Counted from the first letter of the stretch, positions 1 through 5,867 are shown. The stretch is 9,921 bases of DNA from Candidatus Hydrogenedentota bacterium (GCA_003552765.1 PUOI01000246.1:1-9921); one strand, 5' to 3'. Notes: generated by a model not told the origin, from the sequence alone. Translations and numbers: made by a program.

Positions 1-188
1 CCGGTTCCGCCAAAGCCGCCGGTGGTCCCGCCGAAGCCGCCAGTGGTACCGCCGAAGCCACCGGTGGTCCCGCCGAAGCCGCCGGTGGTCCCGCCGAAGC
101 CGCCAGTGGTACCGCCGAAGCCACCGGTCCCGCCGAAGCCGCCGGTACCGCCAAAGCCGCCGGTACCGCCGGTACCGCCGAAGCCGAA
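1..188 (-). repeat. In-frame tandem repeat encoding FGGTGG / FGGTTGG units
   Basis: On the minus strand, 18-nt and 21-nt units follow one another, encoding six- and seven-residue units of Gly, Phe and Thr. Units differ mostly at third positions (GGC TTC GGC GGG ACC ACC against GGC TTC GGC GGT ACC ACT), and the hexamer GGTACC recurs. Between 1 and 188, ten Phe-containing units can be counted, and the array continues past the window start. All length differences are multiples of three, so the reading frame is preserved. There are no unique spacers, so this is not a CRISPR array. Confidence 0.9.
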
Positions 189-641
189 CTCCTCGGCCCT
201 GCGCTGCGCGGTTTCGGCGCTTATGCCACCGCCACCAGGCCGAGTCGGCGCGTCAGCGCCAATGTTCGTTATCCACTCGGTGGATTCCCCGCTAGCGTCG
301 GTGGATTCCCCGCTAGTGGATTGCCCGGTAGTATCCGCCTCCGCAACCGTAGAGGCGGGTGCGGTTTCAGTCTCCTGATCCTGGTTGCTCTGCCATTCCG
401 CCACAAGCGCGTCGCGTTCGGCGCGATCCGCCATGGTGACGTTTTCCACTTCATCGGGCCGGAACGTATCTATATCCCCACTCTCCGGATCTTGGACATA
501 GTAGAGGTTGGCCCCTTCCCGCACGAGCACGTTGTCCATTGTTTCGCCGCCGGTTAATTCGATACTGTCCGCGCCGGCGCCAGACGCGGCCAACATGCCC
601 GCCAGTACTATAAGTGTAGTAATCCTTATTGTACTGTACAT
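1..641 (-). CDS. Secreted protein with N-terminal small domain and C-terminal Gly/Phe/Thr repeats (partial, runs off window)
   Basis: The first 213 codons are visible from ATG 641-639; the frame has no stop before the window edge, so the 3' end is missing. A Shine-Dalgarno AGGAGG (651-656) lies 9 nt upstream. Residues 1-24 look like a Sec signal peptide (basic start, hydrophobic TLIVLAGMLAASG core, AGA before Asp25). Residues 25-70 (DSIELTGG..., YYVQ, FRPDEVENVTM) resemble the short beta-rich domains found at the mature N terminus of exported proteins in PVC-like and related phyla; this is my reading, not a named family. Residues 71-150 are polar and Ser/Thr/Glu-rich, with a duplicated SGEST segment. 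From residue 152 the protein becomes FGGTGG / FGGTTGG repeats. It is transcribed in the same direction as the dnaB operon but lies after its terminator, so it is probably a separate unit; I found no convincing promoter. Function unknown; a surface or matrix protein is possible. Confidence 0.75.
   Translation of the reverse strand, partial: MYSTIRITTLIVLAGMLAASGAGADSIELTGGETMDNVLVREGANLYYVQDPESGDIDTFRPDEVENVTMADRAERDALVAEWQSNQDQETETAPASTVAEADTTGQSTSGESTDASGESTEWITNIGADAPTRPGGGGISAETAQRRAEEFGFGGTGGTGGFGGTGGFGGTGGFGGTTGGFGGTTGGFGGTTGGFGGTTGGFGGTTGGFGGT
277..316 (-). repeat. 19-nt tandem duplication inside the secreted-protein gene
   Basis: The 19-mer TCGGTGGATTCCCCGCTAG occurs at 277-295 and again at 298-316, a period of 21 nt. 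It duplicates seven residues (SGESTDA / SGESTEW region) in the Ser/Thr-rich linker ahead of the glycine repeats. It looks like a recent in-frame duplication. Confidence 0.85.
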
Positions 642-950
642 TTGTTAAACCCTCCTGCATTCCGATATTGTGATTTCACGCCAACTTGCACGTCTAATCT
701 AAACCACTCCACTAAAGAATGGTAGCACAAATTCTCCCGGCGCGCCAAAAAAACGGCGCCCCCGCCTTATCCGGCGATTCGGGGCGCCTACAACGGCTAT
801 TGCTCCTTCAACGGGCCACAAGCTGGCATCCCTATGGGGTGGATTTGATTGTATGTCAGGTTACGTCTGACGCAATCGGGCTATCCACAAGTCAAGGGCT
901 GACTAAGTGCTATTGGCCGCTTGGAGCGAATCCTCCAGCCTCAACACTCT
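642..950. other. Intergenic region between dnaB and the secreted-protein gene
   Basis: No convincing gene is present in these 309 bases. The region holds the terminator at 747-788, a small stem-loop 14 nt past the dnaB stop (919-939, with one bulged base), a 5-bp hairpin at 855-871, and the ribosome-binding site of the leftward gene at 651-656. A single DnaA-box-like nonamer (CTATCCACA, 881-889, one mismatch to TTATCCACA) is present but isolated. I see no clear sigma-70 promoter for the leftward gene. Confidence 0.6.
747..788 (-). terminator. Intrinsic terminator of the rpsF-dnaB operon
   Basis: Read on the minus strand, a perfect 8-bp stem (GGCGCCCC at 788-781 pairing with GGGGCGCC at 762-755) is followed after one base by seven T residues (753-747). 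The 18-nt loop contains a smaller GCC/GGC stem. It lies about 160 nt beyond the dnaB stop codon and ahead of the next leftward gene, so it most likely ends the dnaB operon. The T-run appears on one side only, giving the direction. Confidence 0.85.
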
Positions 951-2435
951 CTAAAACGGGGCGTACTCGTCGTCCTCGTCATCGAATACCGCGCCGGGAT
1001 CGGGTTCGGCGTCAAAGCCTGGGTCGAAGGACTCCGCCGCCGCCACCGGGGATGCCGCCGTTTCCTGTCCGCCTTCGGCCAGGTTGCGGAACTGCTGCAC
1101 GTCCCGGTCGAACAGCAGGCTCACATTGCCCGTCGGGCCGTTCCGCTGCTTCGCCACCGCGAGCCGGATGAGGTTTTCGTTGCCCTCGGCCTCATGCGCG
1201 GGAGGCCGCGACAGCATGAGCACCACGTCGGCGTCCTGCTCGATGGCGCCGGACTCGCGCAGGTGCGAGAGCTTCGGGATGCCGGAATCGTCCTTCTCGG
1301 CTTCGCGGCTGAGCTGAGACAGCGCAAGCACAGGCACGCGCAGTTCCCGGGCGATGCCCTTGATGCTTCGGGAAATCTCCGAGATCTCAGTCTGGCGGTT
1401 TTCAGCGCGTGCGTGGCCCCGCATAAGCTGCAAGTAATCGATGATCACCAAGCCGAGGTCCCCATGGGCCGCCACGTGACGGCGGGCTTTCGAGCGCACG
1501 TCGAGCACGCTAATGCTAGGCGTGTCATCGATGTAGATGGGGGCGTGGTTGAGTTTGTCGGCCGCCTTCTGGAGTTTGGGAAATTCGGAAGAGGCGAGAA
1601 AACCCGTGCGCAGCCGCACGGAATTGATACCGCCTTCCATGCACAACAGCCGTTGGACAAGCTGTTCCTTGGACATCTCCAGGCTGAAGAGGAGGACCGG
1701 CTGCTCTTCCTTAATCGCGGCGTGCGAGGCCACGTTCAGGGCGAAGGCCGTCTTGCCCACCGAGGGCCGGGCGGCGAGGATGAGCATATCGGAGGGCTGA
1801 AACCCGGAAAGCATCTCATCCAGTTTCGTGAAGCCCGTCGCCAGCCCGGTGATGCCCTTGTGAGCCTTGATGATCGCCTCGATCTGTTCGATGCTCTTGT
1901 CGATGAGGTCGCTCACCTTGTGGATGGGATTGAGCTGGCGGTCCTGGGCGATGCTGAAGATCTCTTGCTCGGCGTGATCCAGTACATCGCTCACTTCGCC
2001 TTCGGCATTGTAGGCCTCGTGTGAAAGGCGGCTGCAGGCCGTGATGAGTTTACGGAGAATGGCCGCGTCCAGCACGATCTGGGCGTAGTAGTCCACGTTG
2101 GCCGAGGTCGGCACGGCGCTTGTGAGTTCGGCCACGTACGTGGCTCCGCCCGCCGCGTCCAGCTTCGCGTTCCGGTTCAACTGCTCGACCAAGGTCACGC
2201 TGTCCACCGGCCGGTTGGCGCGGAACAGCCCCACCATGGCCTCATAGATGCACTGATGGGCCTCGGCGTAAAAAAGATCCTCCGCGTTTTCGTGGAGGAT
2301 CTCAATAGCTATTCCCACTGCGTCCGGATTGAGCAGCATCGCCCCCAGCACCGAGCGTTCGGCGTCGATACTCTGGGGCGGTACGCGGTCAAACTCGGGC
2401 TTGGGCGCGTACTGCTTCCGGCTGTTGACGGCCAA
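951..2435 (-). CDS. dnaB: Replicative DNA helicase DnaB
   Basis: 494 residues, close to the family length of about 450-470. It is the hexameric ATP-driven helicase that unwinds DNA at the replication fork and engages primase. The N-terminal primase-interacting domain covers roughly residues 17-120 (VPPQSIDAERSVLGAML is typical). The RecA-like domain follows, with Walker A ARPSVGKTA (222-230), the catalytic Glu in SLEMS (251-255), Walker B VIIDYLQLM (330-338), the sensor LSQLSR (372-377), and the conserved RESGAIEQDADVV (393-405) and KQRNGPTG (429-436). Walker A has Val where Met is usual. No intein interrupts the motifs. The last 40 residues form an acidic tail ending DDEDDEYAPF. The start is TTG, one base after the rplI stop (TAA-A-TTG), with GGGGAG about 10 nt upstream inside rplI; translational coupling is likely. 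The TTG-start protein matches DnaB N termini, so longer starts inside rplI are less likely. Confidence 0.96.
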   Translation of the reverse strand: MAVNSRKQYAPKPEFDRVPPQSIDAERSVLGAMLLNPDAVGIAIEILHENAEDLFYAEAHQCIYEAMVGLFRANRPVDSVTLVEQLNRNAKLDAAGGATYVAELTSAVPTSANVDYYAQIVLDAAILRKLITACSRLSHEAYNAEGEVSDVLDHAEQEIFSIAQDRQLNPIHKVSDLIDKSIEQIEAIIKAHKGITGLATGFTKLDEMLSGFQPSDMLILAARPSVGKTAFALNVASHAAIKEEQPVLLFSLEMSKEQLVQRLLCMEGGINSVRLRTGFLASSEFPKLQKAADKLNHAPIYIDDTPSISVLDVRSKARRHVAAHGDLGLVIIDYLQLMRGHARAENRQTEISEISRSIKGIARELRVPVLALSQLSREAEKDDSGIPKLSHLRESGAIEQDADVVLMLSRPPAHEAEGNENLIRLAVAKQRNGPTGNVSLLFDRDVQQFRNLAEGGQETAASPVAAAESFDPGFDAEPDPGAVFDDEDDEYAPF

Positions 2436-2436
2436 T

Positions 2437-2973
2437 TTAGTCCGGCTCCCCGTCCGTTCCGGCGTCCTTGCTGTCCGCGGCGGCTTTGGGCTTGTCCTCG
2501 GCCTTGACGGTTTCCTCGGATTCGCCGCCGCCTTCCTTTTCGACCCAGACCTTGACCTGCGCCTCCACGCCCAGTCCCAAGCGCACGGCGACCTTGTGAA
2601 TGCCCAGGGTCTTGATGGGTTCGGGGATGCTGAGGTTCTTGCGGTCCACCGCGAATCCCTGTTCCTTGAGCTGGTCCGCGATGTGCGCCGGCGTCACCGA
2701 GCCATACAAACGCTCTTCCGGTCCCGCCCGCATGACGAGGTTGACCGTCGTCTTCTCCAGTTTCTTGGCGTCGTTCATTAGCTCGGCGCGCTTCTTCTCC
2801 TCGCGCCGCCGGATGTTGCGCATTTCGTGCTCGATCTGTTTGGCGCTCCCCGAATCGGCGGATACCGCTATCTTGCGGGGGATGAGGTAGTTCCGGGCGT
2901 ACCCGTCTTTCACGGTGACGGTCTCGCCCATTTCGCCGAGACCATCGACACTATCACGCAGAATGACTTTCAT
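2437..2973 (-). CDS. rplI: Large-subunit ribosomal protein bL9
   Basis: 178 residues against about 149 for typical L9, which binds 23S rRNA near the base of the L1 stalk. The N-terminal RNA-binding domain (1-50) shows MKVILRDSVDGLGEMG, the VKDGYARNYLIPRKIA signature and Gly/Lys-rich loops. A long charged helix follows (about 42-75), then the C-terminal domain (about 78-147) with ERLYGSVTP and the LGIHKVAVRL segment. Residues 148-178 are an extra Glu/Lys/Asp-rich tail. The reading frame opens at 3018, but I chose ATG 2973-2971 because L9 begins MKVIL and AAGGAGG (2985-2991) lies just upstream with 11-nt spacing. The gene follows the DUF2232 gene after 115 nt and abuts dnaB, a common order. Confidence 0.95.
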   Translation of the reverse strand: MKVILRDSVDGLGEMGETVTVKDGYARNYLIPRKIAVSADSGSAKQIEHEMRNIRRREEKKRAELMNDAKKLEKTTVNLVMRAGPEERLYGSVTPAHIADQLKEQGFAVDRKNLSIPEPIKTLGIHKVAVRLGLGVEAQVKVWVEKEGGGESEETVKAEDKPKAAADSKDAGTDGEPD

Positions 2974-3018
2974 GGTGTGTTCAACCTCCTTAAAAGGTAT
3001 ATCGGAATCCGCTAGCAT

Positions 3019-3080
3019 GCCGCTCTTCAGCGGCGAACCAGCGGGTTATGTGTTTCGGAAGAAGCGGCAAGGACCGCTTC
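3019..3080 (-). other. Two stem-loops in the rplI leader
   Basis: Between the DUF2232 stop and the rplI ribosome-binding site the minus-strand transcript can form a 7-bp hairpin (GAAGCGG/CCGCTTC, 3061-3080, 6-nt loop) and then a 6-bp hairpin (GCCGCT/AGCGGC, 3019-3034, 4-nt loop). Neither is followed by a T-run, so they are not classic terminators. They could be mRNA processing or stability elements, or a local control site for L9 and DnaB. The second overlaps the 5' end of the open frame upstream of the L9 start, supporting the shorter L9. Confidence 0.4.
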
Positions 3081-3088
3081 CTGCCCAT

Positions 3089-4066
3089 TCAATCGCTGGG
3101 AGACGAGCCCTGCGCGCGGGCCGCCGCCATATCGATGCGCTGCCGGAATCCCAGCCATGTATCGAATAGGCCCGCCGCGCTCAGCGCGGATCCCATGCCA
3201 AAATACAATACGCCAATCACAATAAGCGTGCGGAACGCGGCCCGCATCCGCAGGGCGCACAACGCGTGAACCAGGATCAGCAGTCCGTTGAGCCAATAGA
3301 CCGCCGTCACGCCCGCGAGGGTGTTCCAGCTGATGTGGCGAACCAACTCGTTTGGCCACTGGTAATCGGCGATCCACAGGAACCCTGCCGCGATCACGGC
3401 CCATACGAGCGCGTCGGGCGGCCTCACATCGCGCAACCGCTGGCCGGAATCCGTCTGGTGATTGCCCATCCACGCCGCCATGGCCAACAGGCCGAAGCCC
3501 AGGAGCAACACGAGGGAAAACAAAAAGCCCAATCCCAGCGAAGCCCAATGCTCATGAAGCCAAGCCACCATGTCGGCTTGGGCCTGCGCCGCCTCGCCGC
3601 CGCCTTCCGCGTCCTGGGCGGCGGCCGCCTTTGCGCGAAACGCCCAACCCATCCAGGCGTCCCATTCCAGGGCTACCGCCGCCGCGCCCGCCCCAAACAC
3701 CAAGGCGGTGAACTCGGCCAGGATCAAGCCGAACCGCTTCCCATGCGCCAAGCCCGAACCGGCGGCCAATCCGCCAAACGCGGCCGCGGTGACGACAAGC
3801 GCCTCCGCGAATCCCTGGCCAGCCGCCAAGGACAACAGGAGCGGAACGCCCACGAAGGCCCACGCGCGGACAATCTCCCGCCGGGCCATGTATAGGGCCG
3901 CTGGCAACGGAAATAGGAGCGCCTGCAAGAGGAACGCCCATTCCCCGGTTTCGTGCCCCGCTGCCGCTCCCCAAAAGAGAGCCGACAGCGAGCCGATCAC
4001 TGCCAGATAGGCGGCGTTCGCTCGAAACCGCGTGTTTCGTCCGCTGCTGGAGACCGGCCCCGCCAA
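3089..4066 (-). CDS. DUF2232/YybS-type integral membrane protein
   Basis: 325 residues, mostly hydrophobic, with about eight membrane segments (roughly 17-36, 42-60, 66-82, 84-105, 112-133, 172-198, 218-234, 249-298). A polar Ala/Glu-rich loop lies at 143-165. The C-terminal segment (YWLNGLLILVHAL..., then GLFDTWLGFRQR at 299-310) resembles the end of DUF2232 proteins. The location between rpsR and rplI is where this family sits in several phyla, which supports the call as much as the residues do. Its molecular role is not known. The start is taken as TTG 4066-4064: the rpsR stop is in the same frame 18 nt upstream, and no ATG, GTG or other TTG lies between. The ribosome-binding site is weak (GGCGG), so coupling to rpsR is likely. 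Another polytopic membrane protein cannot be excluded. Confidence 0.7.
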   Translation of the reverse strand: MAGPVSSSGRNTRFRANAAYLAVIGSLSALFWGAAAGHETGEWAFLLQALLFPLPAALYMARREIVRAWAFVGVPLLLSLAAGQGFAEALVVTAAAFGGLAAGSGLAHGKRFGLILAEFTALVFGAGAAAVALEWDAWMGWAFRAKAAAAQDAEGGGEAAQAQADMVAWLHEHWASLGLGFLFSLVLLLGFGLLAMAAWMGNHQTDSGQRLRDVRPPDALVWAVIAAGFLWIADYQWPNELVRHISWNTLAGVTAVYWLNGLLILVHALCALRMRAAFRTLIVIGVLYFGMGSALSAAGLFDTWLGFRQRIDMAAARAQGSSPSD

Positions 4067-4084
4067 GACGGCTATTACCGCCGG

Positions 4085-4348
4085 TTATTCCGCTGTGTAC
4101 GGCAACAGCGCGATTTGCCGCGCCCGCTTGATGGCCTGCGTCAGCATGCGCTGGTGTTTCGCGGTCGCGCCCGTGATGCGCCGGGGGATGATCTTCCCGC
4201 GCTCGGTAACGTAGTGCTTCAGCATCGCCACATCCTTGTAATCGATGTGCACCACGCCGTCAACGGTCAACCTCGATACTTTTCTCCGAGTCGAGGTCTT
4301 TTTCTTGCGCTTCTTTATGCGCGACTTGTTTCTTGTTGCTCTCGCCAT
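4085..4348 (-). CDS. rpsR: Small-subunit ribosomal protein bS18
   Basis: 87 residues, within the family range. S18 pairs with S6 on the 16S rRNA central domain in the 30S platform. The signatures are a basic N terminus (residues 1-24), then [19 protein letters not shown] (35-53), the strongly conserved [25 protein letters not shown] segment (53-77) and the ending [10 protein letters not shown] 4348-4346 is preceded by AAGG about 10 nt upstream. It follows ssb by 60 nt, in which a hairpin lies (4369-4384). Confidence 0.97.
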   Translation of the reverse strand: MARATRNKSRIKKRKKKTSTRRKVSRLTVDGVVHIDYKDVAMLKHYVTERGKIIPRRITGATAKHQRMLTQAIKRARQIALLPYTAE

Positions 4349-4368
4349 GTGTTCAAAACCTTATGCAA

Positions 4369-4384
4369 GCCCTCGCACGAGGGC
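4369..4384 (-). other. Stem-loop between ssb and rpsR
   Basis: GCCCTC (4369-4374) and GAGGGC (4379-4384) form a perfect 6-bp stem around a 4-nt loop, about 20 nt ahead of the rpsR start. No T-run follows, so full termination is unlikely. A role in mRNA processing or in balancing S18 against SSB is possible but inferred only. Confidence 0.45.
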
Positions 4385-4408
4385 GTTTGTGTTCAGTTAA
4401 CAGCGCCG

Positions 4409-4879
4409 CTAAAACGGGATATCGTCCTCGGGGATCGGCTCCTCGATGGGCCGGGGCTGTGGACGCCCGGACGCGCCTTCTGACCGGGGCGCGGCGTTCT
4501 CGCTACGCGGGGCGCCGCCGCCTTGCCGGTCGTCCCAATCCAACTGTTGGATCCGCTGGGCGCGCACCTCAACCATCGTGCGCTTCTGCCCAGTGTCGCG
4601 GTCCTCAAGATCGAAACTGCGCAGACGGCCCTCGACGTAGACCGGCCGTCCTTTGCGGAGATACTCGTTGCAGAATTCGGCTTGTTTGTCAAAGCACGAG
4701 ACATTGATGAACAGCGTATCTTCGTTTCTTTCGCCGTCCTTGCCCCGATAATACCGTGTGACGGCAAGCCGCAACTTGCACAGCGCCACGTTGTTCTGGG
4801 TATATCGCAAGTCCGGGTCGGCCGTCAGCCGGCCCGCAAGAAATACGGTGTTGATGTCCGGGACGCGTAAATCCGCCAT
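4409..4879 (-). CDS. ssb: Single-stranded DNA-binding protein SSB
   Basis: 156 residues. SSB coats single-stranded DNA during replication and repair as a tetramer. The OB-fold covers residues 1-113: NTVFLAGRLTADPDLRYT (10-27), LRLAVTRYY (36-44), DTLFINVSCFDKQAEFCNEYLRKGRPVYVEGRL (54-86) and MVEVRAQRIQQLD (102-114). A disordered Gly/Pro/Arg-rich linker (118-147) leads to the acidic tip PEDDIPF, the conserved docking peptide for partner proteins. ATG 4879-4877 follows AGAGGAAG at about 4-nt spacing. It lies 136 nt after rpsF with no apparent terminator in between. The rpsF-ssb-rpsR order is the common one outside gammaproteobacteria. Confidence 0.97.
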   Translation of the reverse strand: MADLRVPDINTVFLAGRLTADPDLRYTQNNVALCKLRLAVTRYYRGKDGERNEDTLFINVSCFDKQAEFCNEYLRKGRPVYVEGRLRSFDLEDRDTGQKRTMVEVRAQRIQQLDWDDRQGGGAPRSENAAPRSEGASGRPQPRPIEEPIPEDDIPF

Positions 4880-5015
4880 GTCGCTTCCTCTCTAGCCTAG
4901 TTGGGCCAAGCCGCGGGGTTGAAACAGGCATTGCCGCGGCCCGTCCCCCGCCTGCGTATGCGCCGAGAGCCGTGGAGCTTTTCCCGCAAGGGAGTTCAAC
5001 TCAATAGCGGCAGGT

Positions 5016-5459
5016 TCAGTCCTCGATGTCGTCGGCGTCCTCGGTTGGGACACGCCGCCGGCGCGGGGGCTCATCGTCGTCATCGTCATCGTCGGAGCTT
5101 CCCCGGCGCGCCGCGGTCGCTTGCAGCTTTTCTTCGTTTTTCCGGTGCTGCTCCGCTTCAAGGCGCAAGGTTTGTTCGTCGAAATGCACCACAAGGTGGC
5201 GAATCACCGCTTCGGATAGGCGGAAATGCTGCTCGAGACGCCGGACGATCTCTGGCGGGGCCTCGAATCGCAGCAATACGTAACACCCTTCGGTGAATCG
5301 CCGCACTTCGTAGGCTAGCCGCCGCTTGCCCCAGATCTCCGAGCGCACGATAGCACCGCCATGGTTCGTCACCACGGCCTGGACCCCATCCGCTACCGTC
5401 TGGATCTCACCATCCTCCAAATCTGGACGGACGATGTAGAGCGCTTCGTAAGTTCTCAA
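5016..5459 (-). CDS. rpsF: Small-subunit ribosomal protein bS6 with acidic C-terminal tail
   Basis: 147 residues; the S6 core is about 95-100, so roughly 45 residues are extra. The core shows MRTYEALYIVRPDLED (1-16), GGAIVRSEIWGKRRLAYEV (34-52), FTEGCYVLLRFEAP (55-68) and the helix with LSEAVIRHLVV (81-91). S6 binds S18 in the 30S platform. The tail contains SSDDDDDDDE (121-130), then PPRRRR and an acidic end. The start is TTG 5459-5457: MRTYEALY is the expected N terminus, and a nine-base AGGAGGTGA sits 7 nt upstream. It is the first gene of the operon, behind a strong promoter and a leader hairpin. In Escherichia coli the S6 C terminus receives added glutamates from RimK; here acidity is encoded directly, and a link between the two is my inference. 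Confidence 0.95.
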   Translation of the reverse strand: MRTYEALYIVRPDLEDGEIQTVADGVQAVVTNHGGAIVRSEIWGKRRLAYEVRRFTEGCYVLLRFEAPPEIVRRLEQHFRLSEAVIRHLVVHFDEQTLRLEAEQHRKNEEKLQATAARRGSSDDDDDDDEPPRRRRVPTEDADDIED

Positions 5460-5466
5460 AACTACT

Positions 5467-5475
5467 TCACCTCCT
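5467..5475 (-). promoter_or_regulatory. Full-length Shine-Dalgarno of rpsF
   Basis: AGGAGGTGA on the minus strand is a complete nine-base complement to the 16S 3' end and lies 7 nt before the TTG start codon of rpsF. It fixes the TTG start and probably compensates for it. Confidence 0.85.
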
Positions 5476-5499
5476 GAAACAATTGGGGATTAATGGGAA

Positions 5500-5524
5500 T
5501 GCGCCCCCTGGGATAGGGGACACA
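5500..5524 (-). promoter_or_regulatory. Hairpin at the 5' end of the rpsF leader
   Basis: The minus-strand transcript can form a 10-bp stem, with two G-U pairs, around the loop AUCCC: UGUGUCCCCU pairs with AGGGGGCGCA. It begins about 3 nt after the predicted transcription start. Leaders of rpsF operons in many bacteria bind the S6-S18 complex through a structure with a CCG motif. I find no CCG in this leader, so the hairpin may protect the 5' end or regulate by a different design. Confidence 0.5.
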
Positions 5525-5533
5525 AGAGCAGGC

Positions 5534-5562
5534 ATTTTATCAAACACAACCCCGTCTCGCAA
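5534..5562 (-). promoter_or_regulatory. Sigma-70-type promoter of the rpsF operon
   Basis: On the minus strand TTGCGA (5562-5557) is separated by exactly 17 nt from TAAAAT (5539-5534). The -10 box is preceded by TGA, giving an extended -10. Transcription would begin near 5527 and leave a leader of about 67 nt before the rpsF start. Confidence 0.75.
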
Positions 5563-5573
5563 CTTCCGATGAA

Positions 5574-5650
5574 CGCAATTGCGAACCGCGAAAGAATGCC
5601 AATATGCGCAAACGCCCGGGCGTTCCTGCTGCGTCCCGCGCCAGGGCGCG
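5574..5650. repeat. Cluster of three short palindromes in the divergent control region
   Basis: CGCAATTGCG (5574-5583) is a perfect 10-bp palindrome 12 bp upstream of the rpsF -35 box. AACGCCCGGGCGTT (5611-5624) is a perfect 14-bp palindrome. CGCGCC-AG-GGCGCG (5637-5650) is a 6-bp inverted repeat. They lie upstream of both the rpsF promoter and the plus-strand promoter, so binding of a dimeric regulator is possible. In GC-rich DNA such palindromes also arise by chance. Confidence 0.45.
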
Positions 5651-5713
5651 TTCGCGTCCATTGGCGTTAATTGGCGATTCCTCCCCAACCACCTCGTGAC
5701 CAGGCGCGTGCGT

Positions 5714-5743
5714 TTGACCCAAGCCCCCGCCGCACTCTATACT
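5714..5743 (+). promoter_or_regulatory. Sigma-70-type promoter P1 of the rpmH leader or small RNA
   Basis: TTGACC (5714-5719) and TATACT (5738-5743) each match the sigma-70 consensus at five of six positions, with an 18-nt spacer. The start site would be near 5750. A 6-bp inverted repeat CTATAC/GTATAG (5737-5742, 5752-5757) overlaps the -10 box and the start site and could be an operator. The promoter points toward rpmH, 260 nt away. Confidence 0.75.
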
Positions 5744-5749
5744 TAGAGA

Positions 5750-5867
5750 GTGTATAGTACCGTGGACTCGCTCTGGGGGCTTCTCCCGCGCTCCGTTGCC
5801 GGGAGAAGGGATTACCCTCAGCGCGGTTGTATGTCTTACGCAGGGTTTAGGCGTAAGCCGCTTTTTT
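5750..5867 (+). ncRNA. Candidate small RNA or attenuated rpmH leader of about 118 nt
   Basis: The segment starts at the predicted P1 start and ends at an intrinsic terminator. It contains a perfect 9-bp hairpin (CTTCTCCCG 5780-5788 with CGGGAGAAG 5800-5808, 11-nt loop), a small AGGG/CCCT hairpin (5807-5816), and the terminator stem. I compared it by eye with the SRP RNA (no GGAAGC-type tip), 6S RNA and tmRNA and saw no match. It could be an independent small RNA, with rpmH served by a later promoter, or a leader in which termination limits rpmH-khpB expression. Confidence 0.45.
5835..5867 (+). terminator. Intrinsic terminator upstream of rpmH
   Basis: CTTACGC (5835-5841) and GCGTAAG (5851-5857) form a perfect 7-bp stem with a 9-nt loop. 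CCGC (5858-5861) can extend the stem by pairing with GCGG (5823-5826) across an 8-nt bulge, and six T residues follow at 5862-5867. The T-run lies on the plus-strand 3' side only. No gene ends just before it, so it terminates either a small RNA or the rpmH leader. Confidence 0.65.

Noticed and set aside
1..188. CRISPR-like array
   Set aside because: The repeats are contiguous, keep the reading frame and have no unique spacers.
22..378. Plus-strand Pro/Lys-rich frame (VPPKPP repeats)
   Set aside because: It is the complement of the Gly-Phe-Thr repeat. The minus-strand frame has a signal peptide and a good ribosome-binding site, and this frame has neither.
881..889. DnaA box and possible oriC
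   Set aside because: A single nonamer with one mismatch, no further boxes and no AT-rich tract nearby.
921..2024. Long plus-strand frame of 367 codons opposite dnaB
   Set aside because: It lies entirely antisense to a dnaB with all motifs intact. Long antisense frames are expected in GC-rich genes, and its protein shows no recognisable family.
2974..3018. N-terminally extended L9 starting at ATG 3018
   Set aside because: L9 begins MKVIL; the strong AAGGAGG lies inside the extension and serves ATG 2973, and the extra 15 residues match nothing known.
3266..3895. Plus-strand frames opposite the DUF2232 gene
   Set aside because: Compositionally biased shadows (Arg/Pro/Gln-rich) without a ribosome-binding site or family resemblance; the minus-strand frame has membrane helices.
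5750..5867. SRP RNA, 6S RNA or tmRNA
   Set aside because: No GGAAGC-type SRP tip, too short for 6S or tmRNA, and no tRNA-like ends; kept only as an unassigned RNA or leader.
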